NCBI RefSeq assembly: GCF_002099425.1
Contig: NW_018344058.1
Coordinates: forward strand, 3,782,001-3,846,000
Length of the DNA stretch: 64,000 nucleotides
Reading direction: 5' to 3'
Source: Phascolarctos cinereus
Taxonomy: Eukaryota; Chordata; Mammalia; Diprotodontia; Phascolarctidae
The notes under the pieces are model-generated. The model was given only the letters and a program-made list of their open reading frames with translations, had not been told where the DNA came from and did no database searches. The position numbers were made by a program, and so were the translations under genes. This document shows positions 28,852 to 42,781 of the stretch, piece by piece (the stretch's first letter is position 1; each line of letters begins with the position of its first letter).

Positions 28852-29060
28852 CATGGGATCTTAGATGTAGAGCTGGAAGGGGCCTTAGAGACCACCAAGT
28901 CCAACCCTTTTATTTTACAGATGAGGAAAGCAAGGCAGAAGGAGGTTAAGACTTGTCTCAAGTCACCACAACCACTAAGCATCTGAGGCAGAATCTGAAT
29001 TAACTCCTTGTTGATTCCAAGCCTACTGCTCCTCGATCCACTGAGCCACCTAACTGCCTC
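28852..29060 (-). mobile_element. MIR-type SINE, marsupial variant
   Basis: 'agagctggaaggggccttag', 'ttattttacagatgaggaaa', 'gacttgtctcaagtcaccac' and 'ccactgagccacctaactgc'. Nearly full length, antisense. The last part resembles the head of the tRNA SINEs. Confidence 0.75.
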
Positions 29061-30702
29061 TCTTCCCCGGAAGGGTGAAGGGGTATTACAAATGGAGCTG
29101 GTCAGCAGCAGCACACTATCAAGAGCTAGTTAAGAGGAGACAATGGAGAAAGATTAGAATGAAAAGCGCTATGCTAATGGGAAGAGTGACAGGGAGGAGG
29201 AGGCATCATATCCAGGGACTGATGGAACAAAGAGAAAAAAATGTCAGGGAGAAATAATGAGCAGACAAGGCAGGCAAAGTTACAATGACACACAGGGCCC
29301 AGAAAAAGTTCCGCCTGGTCATCTCTGCCCAGGAAATGCTGAGCTTGCTGTCTTCTGTCTTTAAAGCCACATCAGTGCCTCTTGGCTGATCAGAGGTTCA
29401 GTGGCAAGCCAGCTGAAGAATGCTATGAGCTGCGAGCCAGGCTTCAAAAGGGGAATATGAAGATAGATGGTTATGTATGAGGTTTGGGCAAGTACAGGCT
29501 GAACCATTATTTACTTTGTATTAAGACTGATGGGATGTCCATAACTTGTGTCAGTGAACACAAGCCCCTTCGCCATCAGCAAGACGCCAAGAGCAGCTTA
29601 AGGGAAGGGAGAATGGAGGCCAGGGTGGAAAGAGGCCTCCTGCGATCCGACCCCTCCAGAGCAGCACTTCTAAGGCTCTCCCAATCAGCCAGCTTAGTGA
29701 TCCACACAGCACTTTCTTCAGGCAAGATGGGCTTTTACAGTTTAAATAGCCTTCAGTAACTAGTTTAAGCATTGTTGAACATGCTGTGGGATATCTTGCT
29801 TTACAGGCAATGGGCTCCAAAAGGAAAGAGAACAGAAAAGTGGGAAAACTTTCTGTTCAATTACTGTTATGAAGGAAACAAGACTGACTCGAGGAAACAA
29901 AGGTTGAGATTACTTTTCTATAAATATATGCTTAATATTATTAGGGACGCTGCCCTTAACTCGGAAGGGCCAGGATTCAAGATTATAATACTAATCTTCG
30001 TCTTTGTAATACAAATGGAACTAATATCACTTCAGCTTTCAGACCCTCAGTTTCCAAACCTGTAAAAGTCATGGGTTGGTACAAGACTGTTTAAGGCCCC
30101 CTCCTACTTGGAACGTTTTGGCAAATTTTAATATAAAATTATTATCAACACATAGACTATGTTTTTAAAATACTATACTATTTTATAGATATACTACAGT
30201 ATTTTAATACAGTACACAGTAAAATTACACAATAAATTTGATTATACTTGGGAAGAGTTATCTGTAACTCTTTCGTTTGTAAATCTTACACAGAAAGGAT
30301 TATGTTGGGGGAGGAGGGAATAAGTGAGTACATAGTGAGAGATGTACCAGCAAAAGCATCAATAAGACATTTTGAAAAACAAAAAGGGGAAAATAAAAAG
30401 TTCAAAAAGGAAGACAAAACAGCGATTTCGACATTACTGGGAAAAAGTTATTTATGTTTTAAAAGCTGATGTTTTCAAATACAGTCCTCTTTTTTTGTAT
30501 GAAGAAACATCCATTTTTGTTGATGGTTAAGCTGATTTTTTTTAAAAAGAACATGTAAATTTTAATAATCCTAAGCACCTATGTTCCAAAATACTATACA
30601 CTGAGAATGTTATTTTTGATTAGCTCATACCAATGGTTCTTTTTGGGATCACTGTATCAATCATCTTAGCAGCCTTTCTACAACTGCAAAATGGGGAACT
30701 GG

Positions 30703-30868
30703 TGGGGTCGGCTAGGTGGCGAAGTGGATAGAGCTCCAGCCTTGGAATCAGGAGGACCTGAGTTCAAATGTGGCCTCAGACACTTGACACTTACTAGCTG
30801 TGTGACCCTGGGCAAGTCACTTAACCCTGACTACCTAACAAAAAAAGCAAAAAACAAACAAACAAAAA
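30703..30868 (+). mobile_element. WSINE-type tRNA SINE
   Basis: 'cggctaggtggcgaagtgga', 'gagttcaaatgtggcctcag' and 'tgtgaccctgggcaagtcac', with a tail of A and AAAC units. No clear duplication seen. Confidence 0.88.
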
Positions 30869-30919
30869 GACAAGCTCTGGAAAATAATCATCCAAACTCA
30901 AAGACAGTCCAGAGAAACG

Positions 30920-31045
30920 CAGGAAAAGGAAGGAAAAGGAAAGAAGAGAGAGAAGAAGGGAAGGAAGGTGGAAGGGAGGGAAGGAGGCAAGAAAGGAGAA
31001 GGGAAAAGAAGAAGGCAGGGAAGAGAGGAAGGGAGGTAAAAGGAT
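30920..31045 (+). repeat. (GGAA/GA)-rich tract
   Basis: Almost pure purine on the plus strand with irregular GGAA and AGAA units. Confidence 0.85.
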
Positions 31046-31069
31046 CCCATAATCACTAACTCATTTACA

Positions 31070-31520
31070 GCAGCATCTTGTTGAGGGTGGCAAAGGATTA
31101 AAAACATAACAGGGAAACTACCCAACAATTATAGGACATGAGAGCAATGACATATTGCTGAATCCCAAGCAATGAAGACTAGTAACAAAACATAAAAGTA
31201 AAGGAATATTCAGGAACTGATGAAGAATAAATTAAGTAGAATAAGGAAAATCATATAAAATGTTCACAATAAAGTAAATATAAAAAATAAACAAACCCTA
31301 ATTGATCAATATACAATTATAACAACTAAGCCTGGCCCTGGAGAAGTGAATATGCATTTCCTTCCCTTCTTTACAAAGGTGGAGAACCACGGGTGTGGAA
31401 CACTGCATGTACTTAAACAGTATGGTTTAGTTTTGCAGAAATGCCTTCTTCTCTCTTTCAACTTTATGTTAAAAGGAATAGCTCAATGGGGAAAGTAATG
31501 TGAAAAAATACATTTGGGAA
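31070..31520 (+). mobile_element. Older L1 LINE 3' end
   Basis: 'ggtggcaaaggattaaaaac', 'aactaagcctggccctggag', 'ggtgtggaacactgcatgta' are the end of an older marsupial L1 subtype. Truncated and worn. Confidence 0.6.
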
Positions 31521-31749
31521 TAAAGGTGATATAAAAATAAGATCTCAATGAAAATAACACTTTAAAAATAAAAATAACCATTTACCATAACCACAAACTA
31601 AGTGAAAAAACCAAAACTAATTTCTAACCACCACACAGATTTAAAGGGCATGTGTCCATTCTAATTTTTTTTTTCTTGCAATGCCCTTGAGGGATTAATA
31701 AAAATAGACTGTTTACACTTGAGGCCAGGAAAACCCCAGATGCTTTTCC

Positions 31750-31800
31750 TAAATTAGCATAGCTAATTAGCTAAAAACTCCACACACCACCAGCTGGCTT
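31750..31800. promoter_or_regulatory. Candidate homeodomain palindrome and E-box
   Basis: AGCTAATTAGCT at 31761-31772 is a perfect 12-base palindrome around TAATTA, a homeodomain dimer-type site. CAGCTG at 31791-31796 is an E-box. They lie in a stretch with no recognised repeat. Regulatory function is a guess from motif content only. Confidence 0.25.
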
Positions 31801-32079
31801 GGGTACCGATTAACCTGTTACCTAATAAATAATTTTAAAGCACTTAGAAATAAAGATCTTTACAATGCAGAGACCTTGTATAGTAAATATAACTATGCAG
31901 AGAGCATGTGTAGTATATATAACTATGCACGCAGAGACTATATATTTTAAATGCATATTAAACACACTTATGTGCATAAATCCCATATATTTTATGACTG
32001 CAGCCCAAATGGCAACACTCTTTTTACTAGATACCAGTTGCTCATATGCCTACCAACATTAATTTATATTTATTTGTGA

Positions 32080-32215
32080 ACATGTCTTATTCCTCCTCCA
32101 AAGCCTTCTAGTCCACATGAGCTCCTTGAGGGCAGGGCTACATCCCATTCATCTTAGTTAGGATCTCTAGGTGCTTGGCAGGTAAATACTCCATGTAAAC
32201 ATCTGTTAAATCAGG
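32080..32215 (+). mobile_element. L2 LINE 3' end
   Basis: 'catgagctccttgagggcag' and 'ctctaggtgcttggcaggta'. Sense L2 terminus. Confidence 0.65.
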
Positions 32216-32503
32216 TCAGCTGGAAAACCCAACATGTGAAGCGGCCCCTTGTCTATCATCCGCATGGCAAACTCAGACAATAAACCTGAGTCTTCATTAA
32301 AATGTACTTTCTTTCTAAACTGTCCCAAAACTTGAATGGCCTTTTTATATGGTGTACTCAAGTACTCTGAATTTCAGGTTTCTAATTTAAATCATGTCTG
32401 TTCATCGTCACATTTGAAAAAAAAAATTCCCATGAAACTTCAGCTGCCTTGTGACAAAAATAATAAAGCTGCATGGTCTTTAATTCATATTTAAGAAAAT
32501 TTA

Positions 32504-34743
<2,240 letters not shown>

Positions 34744-35089
34744 CTACATTAGGGAAGGAGGAAAAAAAGAACCACACCATCCGACTGTTATACTTCTGAA
34801 AGGATTACAGGAGTACCATGATTAAGAAAAGAAACATTCCAGAAGTACTGTAAGCAACTCAAATTACATTTCAAATGCACTAGAGGCCCTCATTATTTTA
34901 AAGTAAACACAGTGACTCTGTAAATCTGAACCTTTCTCTGAAATGCATGCAACTATTCCCTAAATAATGAGTCATAAATTCACATTTCCATGGCTCAGGT
35001 TTCAGCTTGGAGTACTGTACCATCCGTATGAAAAATGAATTAGGAAGGGTCTGTGTGACTGTCAGACAACATGAGCTGCCCAACATGCT

Positions 35090-35190
35090 CCAGGCCTCAG
35101 TTTCCTCATCTACTTCCTCTCTAAAATTACAGGATTGGACTAGATGATCTCTAGAGGTCCCTCTTGCCTTTAAATCCTTGAACTATGAGA
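35090..35190 (+). mobile_element. MIR/Ther-type SINE tail
   Basis: 'ggcctcagtttcctcatcta' and 'ggactagatgatctctagag'. Sense tail only. Confidence 0.6.
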
Positions 35191-35929
35191 AACCTTCCAA
35201 AATCATTCCTTACTCTATATGTTACCCAAACCAACATAACTTCTAAATTCCCTTGAAAATCTACAAAACCATAGACTAAAAACCCACACAAAATCTAATG
35301 TAAAAAGTTTTGATTTGCTGGCATACTCGTGTCTCAATTTGCTTGGACATATATGGACCCAGGAGATAGCCACAGGACGTTTCCATGCTCACCAGTAAAA
35401 ACTAGGATAGGGAGCAGCAATGGAAGGGTTAGGAAAGAGAGGTATCTGAACAGCACTTCATTAGAGTGTGAGCTCATAAAACGCTATCTACTCTAACTCC
35501 AATTTTTAATGGATACTTCCTAAATATGATAGAATCAAAAGGCGACATAGGCCAGTAGTTCTTGAATAAGTGGTCCTATCCCAGAACATATGAGCCAGGA
35601 GTTTTTAAGTAACAACGGAATACGGAAGATATTTCTGTCTTCTACATTCCAAGAACCCATGTCCCTAGATACATGTATAAGAAATTAGGTTACTGTTTAA
35701 AACCATAGCATTTAGGAATATATGAGTCATGCCATGGAATAAGACTATCTTAAATTAATCTTAAATGTAATTCCAAATATACTTGCCTTTGTAGGAAACT
35801 GCAGGCCCACTTGAAAACTACAATCACAGCCCCAAGAAAAGGCCTCAAAGCCCACAAAAATGCTTGTCCATGCCACCATGATGGCTAAAAGGGATAGCAT
35901 ATCAAGTTTCCAGAAGGAAAAGGGAAGGG

Positions 35930-36190
35930 AATAGGCATTTACTAAGTACCTACTATGTTCCAAGCACTGTACAAAGCTCTTTTTACAAATATTATCTCAT
36001 CTGATCTTCACAACAATCCTGTGATGCAGGTGCTATTATTATCACCCCCATTTTATAGATGAGCAAACTCAGGCAAACAGGTTAAATGACCGGCTCATTG
36101 TCACACAAAAACTATCTGAGACTGGATTTGAACTCAGGTCTTAAGGGCTCCAGTTCCAGCACTCTATCCACAGCACCAATAGCTGCCTCT
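35930..36190 (-). mobile_element. MIR SINE, near full length
   Basis: 'taagtacctactatgttcca', 'attatctcatctgatcttca', 'ccattttatagatgagcaaa', 'tggatttgaactcaggtctt'. One of the most complete MIR copies here, antisense. Confidence 0.8.
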
Positions 36191-36499
36191 GAATGGATGC
36201 TATTGTCAAATTAAGGTAGCATCATTATGATTCCAGATTCAGCAAAACCCCATTTTATTAATATAATTTTTAACAAAAATGATTCAGAAAATCTGAAAAA
36301 ATATTTACGAACCACTTCTGTCATTTTTACTTTATTTTACTTTACATTCTGTCATGCTTGTCTATCAGAATTTATTAATATGGGGAAAAGTCAAAGAAAA
36401 ATGGAAAGTTTTCACTCCTATTATTATTCAAAAAGAATCTCTTCCCTTAACTAAACTCTCATGATAAAATTATTCAAATCAATCTATATAAAATGACCT

Positions 36500-36845
36500 T
36501 CATCAACTACCTGCTCCCATGACTTTGCTCCCTGGGCATAGAATATCCTCTTTCCCCTTTGCAGCATTCAGAATGTCTTTCCAACCCTTACAGCCTAATT
36601 CAAAAACACCTCCCTCATGAAACCTTCCCTGACCCCCCCCCCCTTTAGGAACAAGCTTCTCTCCCGAATCTCACAAAGCACATTTTTGTTTCCTCTGCAC
36701 ATAACATAAAACGTCATGTAGCAAAATCGTCTATGGTTCTCCTATCCTCTCCCTTACCAGAACGTAAGCTCCAGGAAAGCAGGTCCAGTTCTGCAACAAT
36801 ACTGTTGGCCCTTCATAGGTACATAACAGATGTATATTAAACTCA
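36500..36845 (+). mobile_element. L2 LINE 3' region
   Basis: 'aaacaccacctcctcatgaaa'-type sequence ('cctccctcatgaaaccttcc'), a C-run, and 'acgtaagctccaggaaagca' at the end. Sense L2, fairly long. Confidence 0.7.
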
Positions 36846-37261
36846 ATACCGACCCACTACTTTACAAAACAGGATTTCAGAATCACCGAACTGTAAACAA
36901 GGGAGTGGCCCTGGCAACCGTCTTGTCCAACCAGTGCCTGCAGGGAAGAATCCTCACTTTAACATCGCTTCCAGAGAGGGTCGACTAGCCTTGGCTTGAA
37001 GACCTCCAACCAAGGGGAACCAAACAGGTTCATGGCAGTTCAATCCACTTTTGGAGAGTTCCAATTCTTAGAAAGTTGTTCCCAATTTCAAGCCTAAATT
37101 TGTTTCTTTCTAACTCTTGCCTGCCACTTCTAGTTTGTCCCAGTAGAGCCGAACAGTACAGGCCTAATCCCTCTTCCCTATGATAGCCCTTCAAATACTT
37201 GAACCCAGTCATCATATTCCCCCCAAATCTTTTCTTTGCCAGGCTAAATGTAACAGCTAGC

Positions 37262-37360
37262 ACTTTATATAGTGAAGGTTTGTTTGCAAAGCACTTTTAT
37301 TTCCTTATTTCACAACCCTGGGTTAATCCCTATTATTAATCCCATTTTAGAGTTGAGAAA
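37262..37360 (-). mobile_element. MIR fragment
   Basis: 'aaagcacttttatttcctta' and 'aatcccattttagagttgag'. Antisense MIR 3' half, abutting the SINE to its right. Confidence 0.6.
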
Positions 37361-37640
37361 ACGAGCTAGGTGGCACAGTGGATAGAGCACTCAGCCTGGA
37401 GTCTGAAAAGTCTGTATTTAAATCCAGCTTGAGACACTTACTAGCTGTGTGACCCCCGGGCAACTAACAGCCTCTGTCAGCCTCAGTTTCCTCAACTGGA
37501 AAGTAGAGATAATAATAATAGCACCTACCTACCAGGTTGTTGTGAGGACTACATGAGATGATATTTATAAATATTTATCAGCCTAGTGCCTGACACACAG
37601 GCACTTAATAGATATTTGTTCTCTTCCCTGTTCATTGTAC
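37361..37640 (+). mobile_element. tRNA SINE with MIR-type tail
   Basis: Head 'gagctaggtggcacagtgga' and 'gagacacttactagctgtgt' as in the other tRNA SINEs. The tail is MIR-like, not RTE-like: 'aataataatagcacctacct', 'gttgttgtgaggactacatg', 'gcacttaatagatatttgtt'. It is a different SINE family from Mar1. Confidence 0.75.
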
Positions 37641-37785
37641 CACCTGGCTACTCACTTCTTTCAGTCTATTCTAATACAACATGGACTGCAGGTCTCTCAC
37701 TATCATAGCTACCTTCCTCTAGATGGTAACTCACTTACTGATGTGAACCTTGGTGCCCAGAAGTGAAAATTAATGCTCTAGAATT

Positions 37786-38077
37786 CAGCACTTCTTAAAC
37801 TGTGGGTCACGACCCCATATGGGGTTGCAAAAAATTTGGCAACAGTAAAAGGTTTCTGAATACACAATGACCAAAAATTAACTCAAAATCAAATGTATAA
37901 TAAATCGGAGGTGTTTCTATCAGCACTTGCCCGTGTTGCATCGTGCACCTTCACTGCAGCCTTGGTTCTGAACAAACAGAACGCACACTCTGCACTGCTC
38001 ATGTCCCCACACAACACCAATGAATGCTGCTGAAACATGAAAAGGGGTTGTGAGTGGAAAAAGTTTAAGAAGCCCTG
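37786..38077. mobile_element. hAT-type non-autonomous element
   Basis: Inverted ends CAGCACTTCTTAAACTGTGG and 'agtttaagaagccctg'. Just inside are 'gtgggtcacgaccccatatg' at the left and 'ggggttgtgagtgg' at the right. No coding capacity. Flanks TCTAGAAT and TCTAGATG are partly alike (6 of 8), consistent with a worn 8-bp duplication if the ends shift by a base. Confidence 0.7.
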
Positions 38078-38759
38078 ATCTAGATGAGGTCTGACAAGGA
38101 GAGAAGGGAGTACGGCTATCTCTTTCTTATTCCTAGCTGTTATACTCTTAATGCCTCTTCCCAAGAGATTTGCTTTTGAATATTATGAAAGCAAAGCAGT
38201 CTTAAAGCAAGGCAGAGCTCATTTTAACCTGCCTTAAAAGACAAATACCTAAAACTCAAAAATGAAGGATAAATACTGTATCTTGAACACCTTATAGTCA
38301 ACTTGGGTACTATGCCAGGTTGGATGTCAAGCTACCAGGCAGCTGAAAGAAAATCCTAGCAGCAACACCTCAATGCTTATAAATCCAGCTGCCAGCCACT
38401 TTTAAAGTAATCCAGACTCACCTGCAGTATTATATCTCTTTTTGCAGACTAAGAAAAGCATCCATTAATGAGCAACCCATATGGTGAATCTCTCTGCTAA
38501 TATACTTACAACTCAGAATGAACAGAATGCACAATAAAACACCCAAAATCTGCAGCAAAATCTGTTTTTTCTTCACACTGCATTTTTTTGGGTCAAATTT
38601 TACAAAGCAGGGACAAAAGACTTCTCCTACATATTTAAGACACACACACTCTCACACTCACACTCACTCTCTCCTCCCAACCCTCCATTGTTATCAGGAT
38701 CAAAGATGAGAAGAAATTAATAGTCTGCTCCACTTTGGGAAACAAGTACTCTCTGTCTA

Positions 38760-39173
<414 letters not shown>

Positions 39174-39934
39174 CTAAACTTTCTCCTCTTCCACTTAACA
39201 CTTTAACTGCAACGTGAGAACCTATTATTCTATCCTTATAATGAAGTTATGATCAGAGAATTAAACAACTACGTAGCAAGAATAAGGCTATGGCTCCAGA
39301 CATGAGAAAGGCATGTGTGCTTTTCATTCATCAAGACAAATGGAGGAGGAATTTTACTCAAAGGAAAAAAAGGCAAAGATTTTTAGTTTGCCCCTGAGAC
39401 TATGACTGCTGAACAAATTCCAAAAAAGCAAGCTGGCTGTTTGGCCAGTCGCTACATCATCACCTACAAAATAATTCTGTTGCAGATGTTGCTGAAAGCT
39501 GGTGGTCTACAGAGAAATTGTTTTCTTTTTCTAGAACCACTTACAGTATTCACTAGCTTAGAAACAGCCAGAACTCATGACAAAGTAGCCACTCCTTTAT
39601 GCTTATTTCAATTTCCGTTTTTTGGATGGAAACTGTTCCATACAGGGTCACAAAGAGCAGGCACAGCCCCAGCAACAGTAAACTATAAAGGAACTGGTCA
39701 AAAAAGACATTTCCACAAAAATTTTGTAGTTTGAAGCCAGAAAACAATACTTCCAAATGCAGACAAAAAGAGACTAATTTATTCTCTAGTGAGACCCCCT
39801 AGCAAGGGTTGGTCACATGTTATGGAATTGCATTGATTAAAAATTAAATTTTTTAAAAGGACCAAAAAAATTCAATATGGTGAAATCACATCTAATATCT
39901 GGGTCACTGGACCCATAAAGTGGAAAATAGCAGC

Positions 39935-40255
39935 GAGAAGGAGAGAAGCCTTGTATGAAACGATGCAATGAAAAGCAGACAGAAAACAGGAAAGCAATTT
40001 ACATAATGACTACAATAATATAAAGGAAAACAACACTTAGAAGCTTCAGAACTTGGATCAATGCAGTGTCTAATTGTGATTTCAGAGCACTAATGGTGAA
40101 GCACGTATTGCAACCCTCAGCAAAGAAGGGGTGGATTAAAGGGGTGGAATGAGGCAGGCATTTGCAAATGTCACCCCATGCTGGTTTTGCTTCACCACAC
40201 TTACAATACATGGGTGGGCTCTTTGGGGGACTGAGTTGGATAGAGGGGGAGGAGT
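39935..40255 (+). mobile_element. Older L1 LINE 3' end
   Basis: 'ccttgtatgaaacgatgcaa', 'aatgactacaataatataaa' and 'cactaatggtgaagcacgta' match the older L1 subtype also seen at 26789-27715. Confidence 0.6.
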
Positions 40256-41009
40256 AAATAAGAACATCAGTAAGATATTTTTAAAAATGTATCTGAGGTA
40301 CAATGGAGATGAATTCAAAACCCTACCATCAACATATAACAACTTCAAGGTTACTGAAAAAACTGCAGGCAGAGGTTACCTAAATGTTCATTCACCAGGA
40401 AGAGAAGTCAGTCAAAAAGGAAGAATAAAGAACATCTGGGCATCACTTTGCAACTGTGCTTTTCTAAAAAATATCTACATATACAGTACTGCGGCAACTT
40501 ACAGATTATTTGTTCCCTTAGGGACTATTCTATAAAATCCTAGCTATCTTCTTCATCATAAGTACTGGTTAACAAAAAACTTTTTCTCAAAACAACCTGT
40601 ATTTTTCTTAGCTTTACACCTACACACTCTCTGCCTTCCCCAAACCCATCCTCAACCTCCCCAGTAACATTATAATGGGCTGGATGAATTCAAGTTTCGA
40701 GAACACAAATTCTTGTGAGTGCTACACACATCCACACAGAGAAGAAGCCTGGATGATGTTTTCTGGGAATCTGTCACCACTGGGGCCTATGAAGGTCTTC
40801 TAGAAGAATCTCAAGCTTGGGCACAAAGTCATAGATCACAATAAGAAGTCTTTACGGCATATGGTATCAGAAAAGCAATACTATGAACCTTCCATCTCCA
40901 CTTTACCATTCTGGTTTTCATATTATTAACATGAACGTTCTTTGCTGTTAAATTGTAACATACCCTCAGACTGTGACTCACCTGAGGGCAGCTTTGTAAC
41001 AACAATAAC

Positions 41010-41150
41010 AACTACCTTTTGTATATCCTTTAAGGTTGGTGAAGCACTTTACAAATACAATCTCATTTGATCATTACAACAATCCTTGGAAGATAAGTGG
41101 TATTATAATCCATATTTTACAGATAGGTAAAGTGAGGAAAAGAGGGGTCA
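41010..41150 (-). mobile_element. MIR SINE
   Basis: 'gaagcactttacaaatacaa', 'ctcatttgatcattacaaca' and 'ccatattttacagataggta'. Antisense. Confidence 0.7.
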
Positions 41151-41639
41151 AGTGTATCCTATGAAACACCCAGTACCCATCACCATGTCTTGCATATTGT
41201 AAGAGCTTTTATATTTTACCTTTTTACTATATAAATTTACTATTTTATTTTTAATTTTAAATATTTTATGTTACACTGCAAAAATGCCAAAAGCACTTTT
41301 AACCAGCCTGTGAACAAGGGATAACTAAATGAGGCCTTCTCCAGCAACCAATCCTTTACCATCCATCACCATTTCTGTCCATAGCAGAAGAGAAATCACA
41401 GCCTCTTGCCTCCAGCCAGGAGTCCTCTAACCTCTAGGCACCCCCACTCCTATATAGATCTTTAGCTGTTAATAGAAACTGGTAGGATGCAGGGAAGGTT
41501 ATGGCAGGCACTATAATGTCTTTGGGAAGGAGCTATGCGTCAAGAGGCTGAGATCCTAGATAGAGATCTACCACTACTAACTAGCTTGGCAAGTCAATTA
41601 ACCTTTCTTTGTACTTTGATTTCATAATTAGAGAAATAG

Positions 41640-41725
41640 AGAAGGGAAAGAGAATAAGCATTTATATAGTACCTACTATGTGCCTAATACTATGCTAAGC
41701 ACTTTTTTAAAAACAAATATTCTCT
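41640..41725 (-). mobile_element. MIR fragment
   Basis: 'catttatatagtacctacta' and 'tgcctaatactatgctaagc'. Antisense 3' end only. Confidence 0.55.
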
Positions 41726-42179
41726 TACTTGATAATAGGATAATACCATCTAAATTATTTATCTACCAAATTTTGAACAACAAATGAACATATTGGTCTT
41801 ATTTTTCCTAACAGCCAAAGAAACAAGGCACTAAATTATTTAGCAGAGCACCCCAGTAATAATAACCTAAATTTTACCTCCAACTCTTTTACTTGGGTAT
41901 TGAAATTCTCTCCCTAGATATAGATCAATTTCTTCAAGGCCTGGTCTAGTTCTTCTGAGGTCCTCGGCCTCAGATCACTTGCTCCTTTATATGACATCTA
42001 TAAAATTTTCATTCATTTATGCTTGGTATACTTCCCAGGAAGAAAATATCTAATCACACTGGCCCAGTGTTGTTTTTCTTTTAACTGATATGGGAAATTC
42101 ATTTGCTCTATCATCTGATTTTATGAATCACTCTTTAAAAAGCTGGATTCCAGTTTTCACATAATGTGCTCTTCCAAGA

Positions 42180-42310
42180 ATCACAGAATGCTGGGCTCGA
42201 AAGGAATTTCAGAGGTCATCTAGTCCAGTACCAAGAAACTTGGCTTCCTTCATATCTGCCTTACAGATATGAAACATTAAGAGAATGTAGTATATGGCAG
42301 AAATGAGGCT
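42180..42310 (-). mobile_element. MIR-like fragment, marsupial variant
   Basis: 'tcacagaatgctgggctcga' and 'ggtcatctagtccagtacca'. Head of the antisense variant. Confidence 0.45.
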
Positions 42311-42573
42311 TAGACCAATCACTTATGACATATTCTACAATATATTTTAAATGGATATGGGACCTTAATATTAAAGATCATATTATTAAAAAAAAAGAAA
42401 AGCAAATCATAAAAAAAGGAATGTAGTATGCAAATTATACTCAGGTAAGTGTGATTCCAATTCTTAACAAAATCTTAAAAAGGATCATTGAAGGGAATGG
42501 TTAGTGAACATCTAGAAAGGGTGGTGGAACACAGCAAAGAATCAGCATGGCTTCATCAAGAACAAGTCAAGCC

Positions 42574-42720
42574 ATGGGGGCAGCTAGGAGGCACAATGGA
42601 TAGAGCACCGGCCCTGGATTCAAGAGGACCCGGGTTCAAATCCAGCCTCAGACACATAACACTTACTGGCTATGTGACCCTGGCCAAGTCACTTAACCCT
42701 GCCTATTGAAAGAAAGAAAG

Positions 42721-42775
<55 letters not shown>

Positions 42776-42781
42776 AAAAAA
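42574..42781 (+). mobile_element. WSINE-type tRNA SINE with (GAAA)n tail, 13-bp duplication
   Basis: 'gcagctaggaggcacaatgg', 'gggttcaaatccagcctcag' and 'tgtgaccctggccaagtcac'. The tail is about 65 bases of GAAA units. Flanks AACAAGTCAAGCC at 42561-42573 and 42782-42794 are identical, so it is among the younger insertions. Confidence 0.93.
42711..42777 (+). repeat. (GAAA)n microsatellite in a SINE tail
   Basis: Tetranucleotide run grown from the A-rich end of the SINE. One irregular unit near its left end. Confidence 0.95.

Larger units (their letters stand above)
36880..38170 (-). mobile_element. CR1/L3-like LINE 3' end, split by later elements
   Basis: Antisense CR1-type 3' sequence: 'ggagagttccaattcttaga', 'gttgttcccaatttcaagcc', 'tcaaatacttgaacccagtc' and 'cagaagtgaaaattaatgct'. 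It lies in three pieces (36880-37261, 37641-37784, about 38079-38170). A MIR plus SINE block and a hAT-type element interrupt it. Confidence 0.68.

Noticed and set aside
29484-29820. Overlapping frames of about 90 codons on both strands
   Set aside because: No domain or family resemblance, no splice sites that would join TANC1, and the frames overlap on opposite strands.
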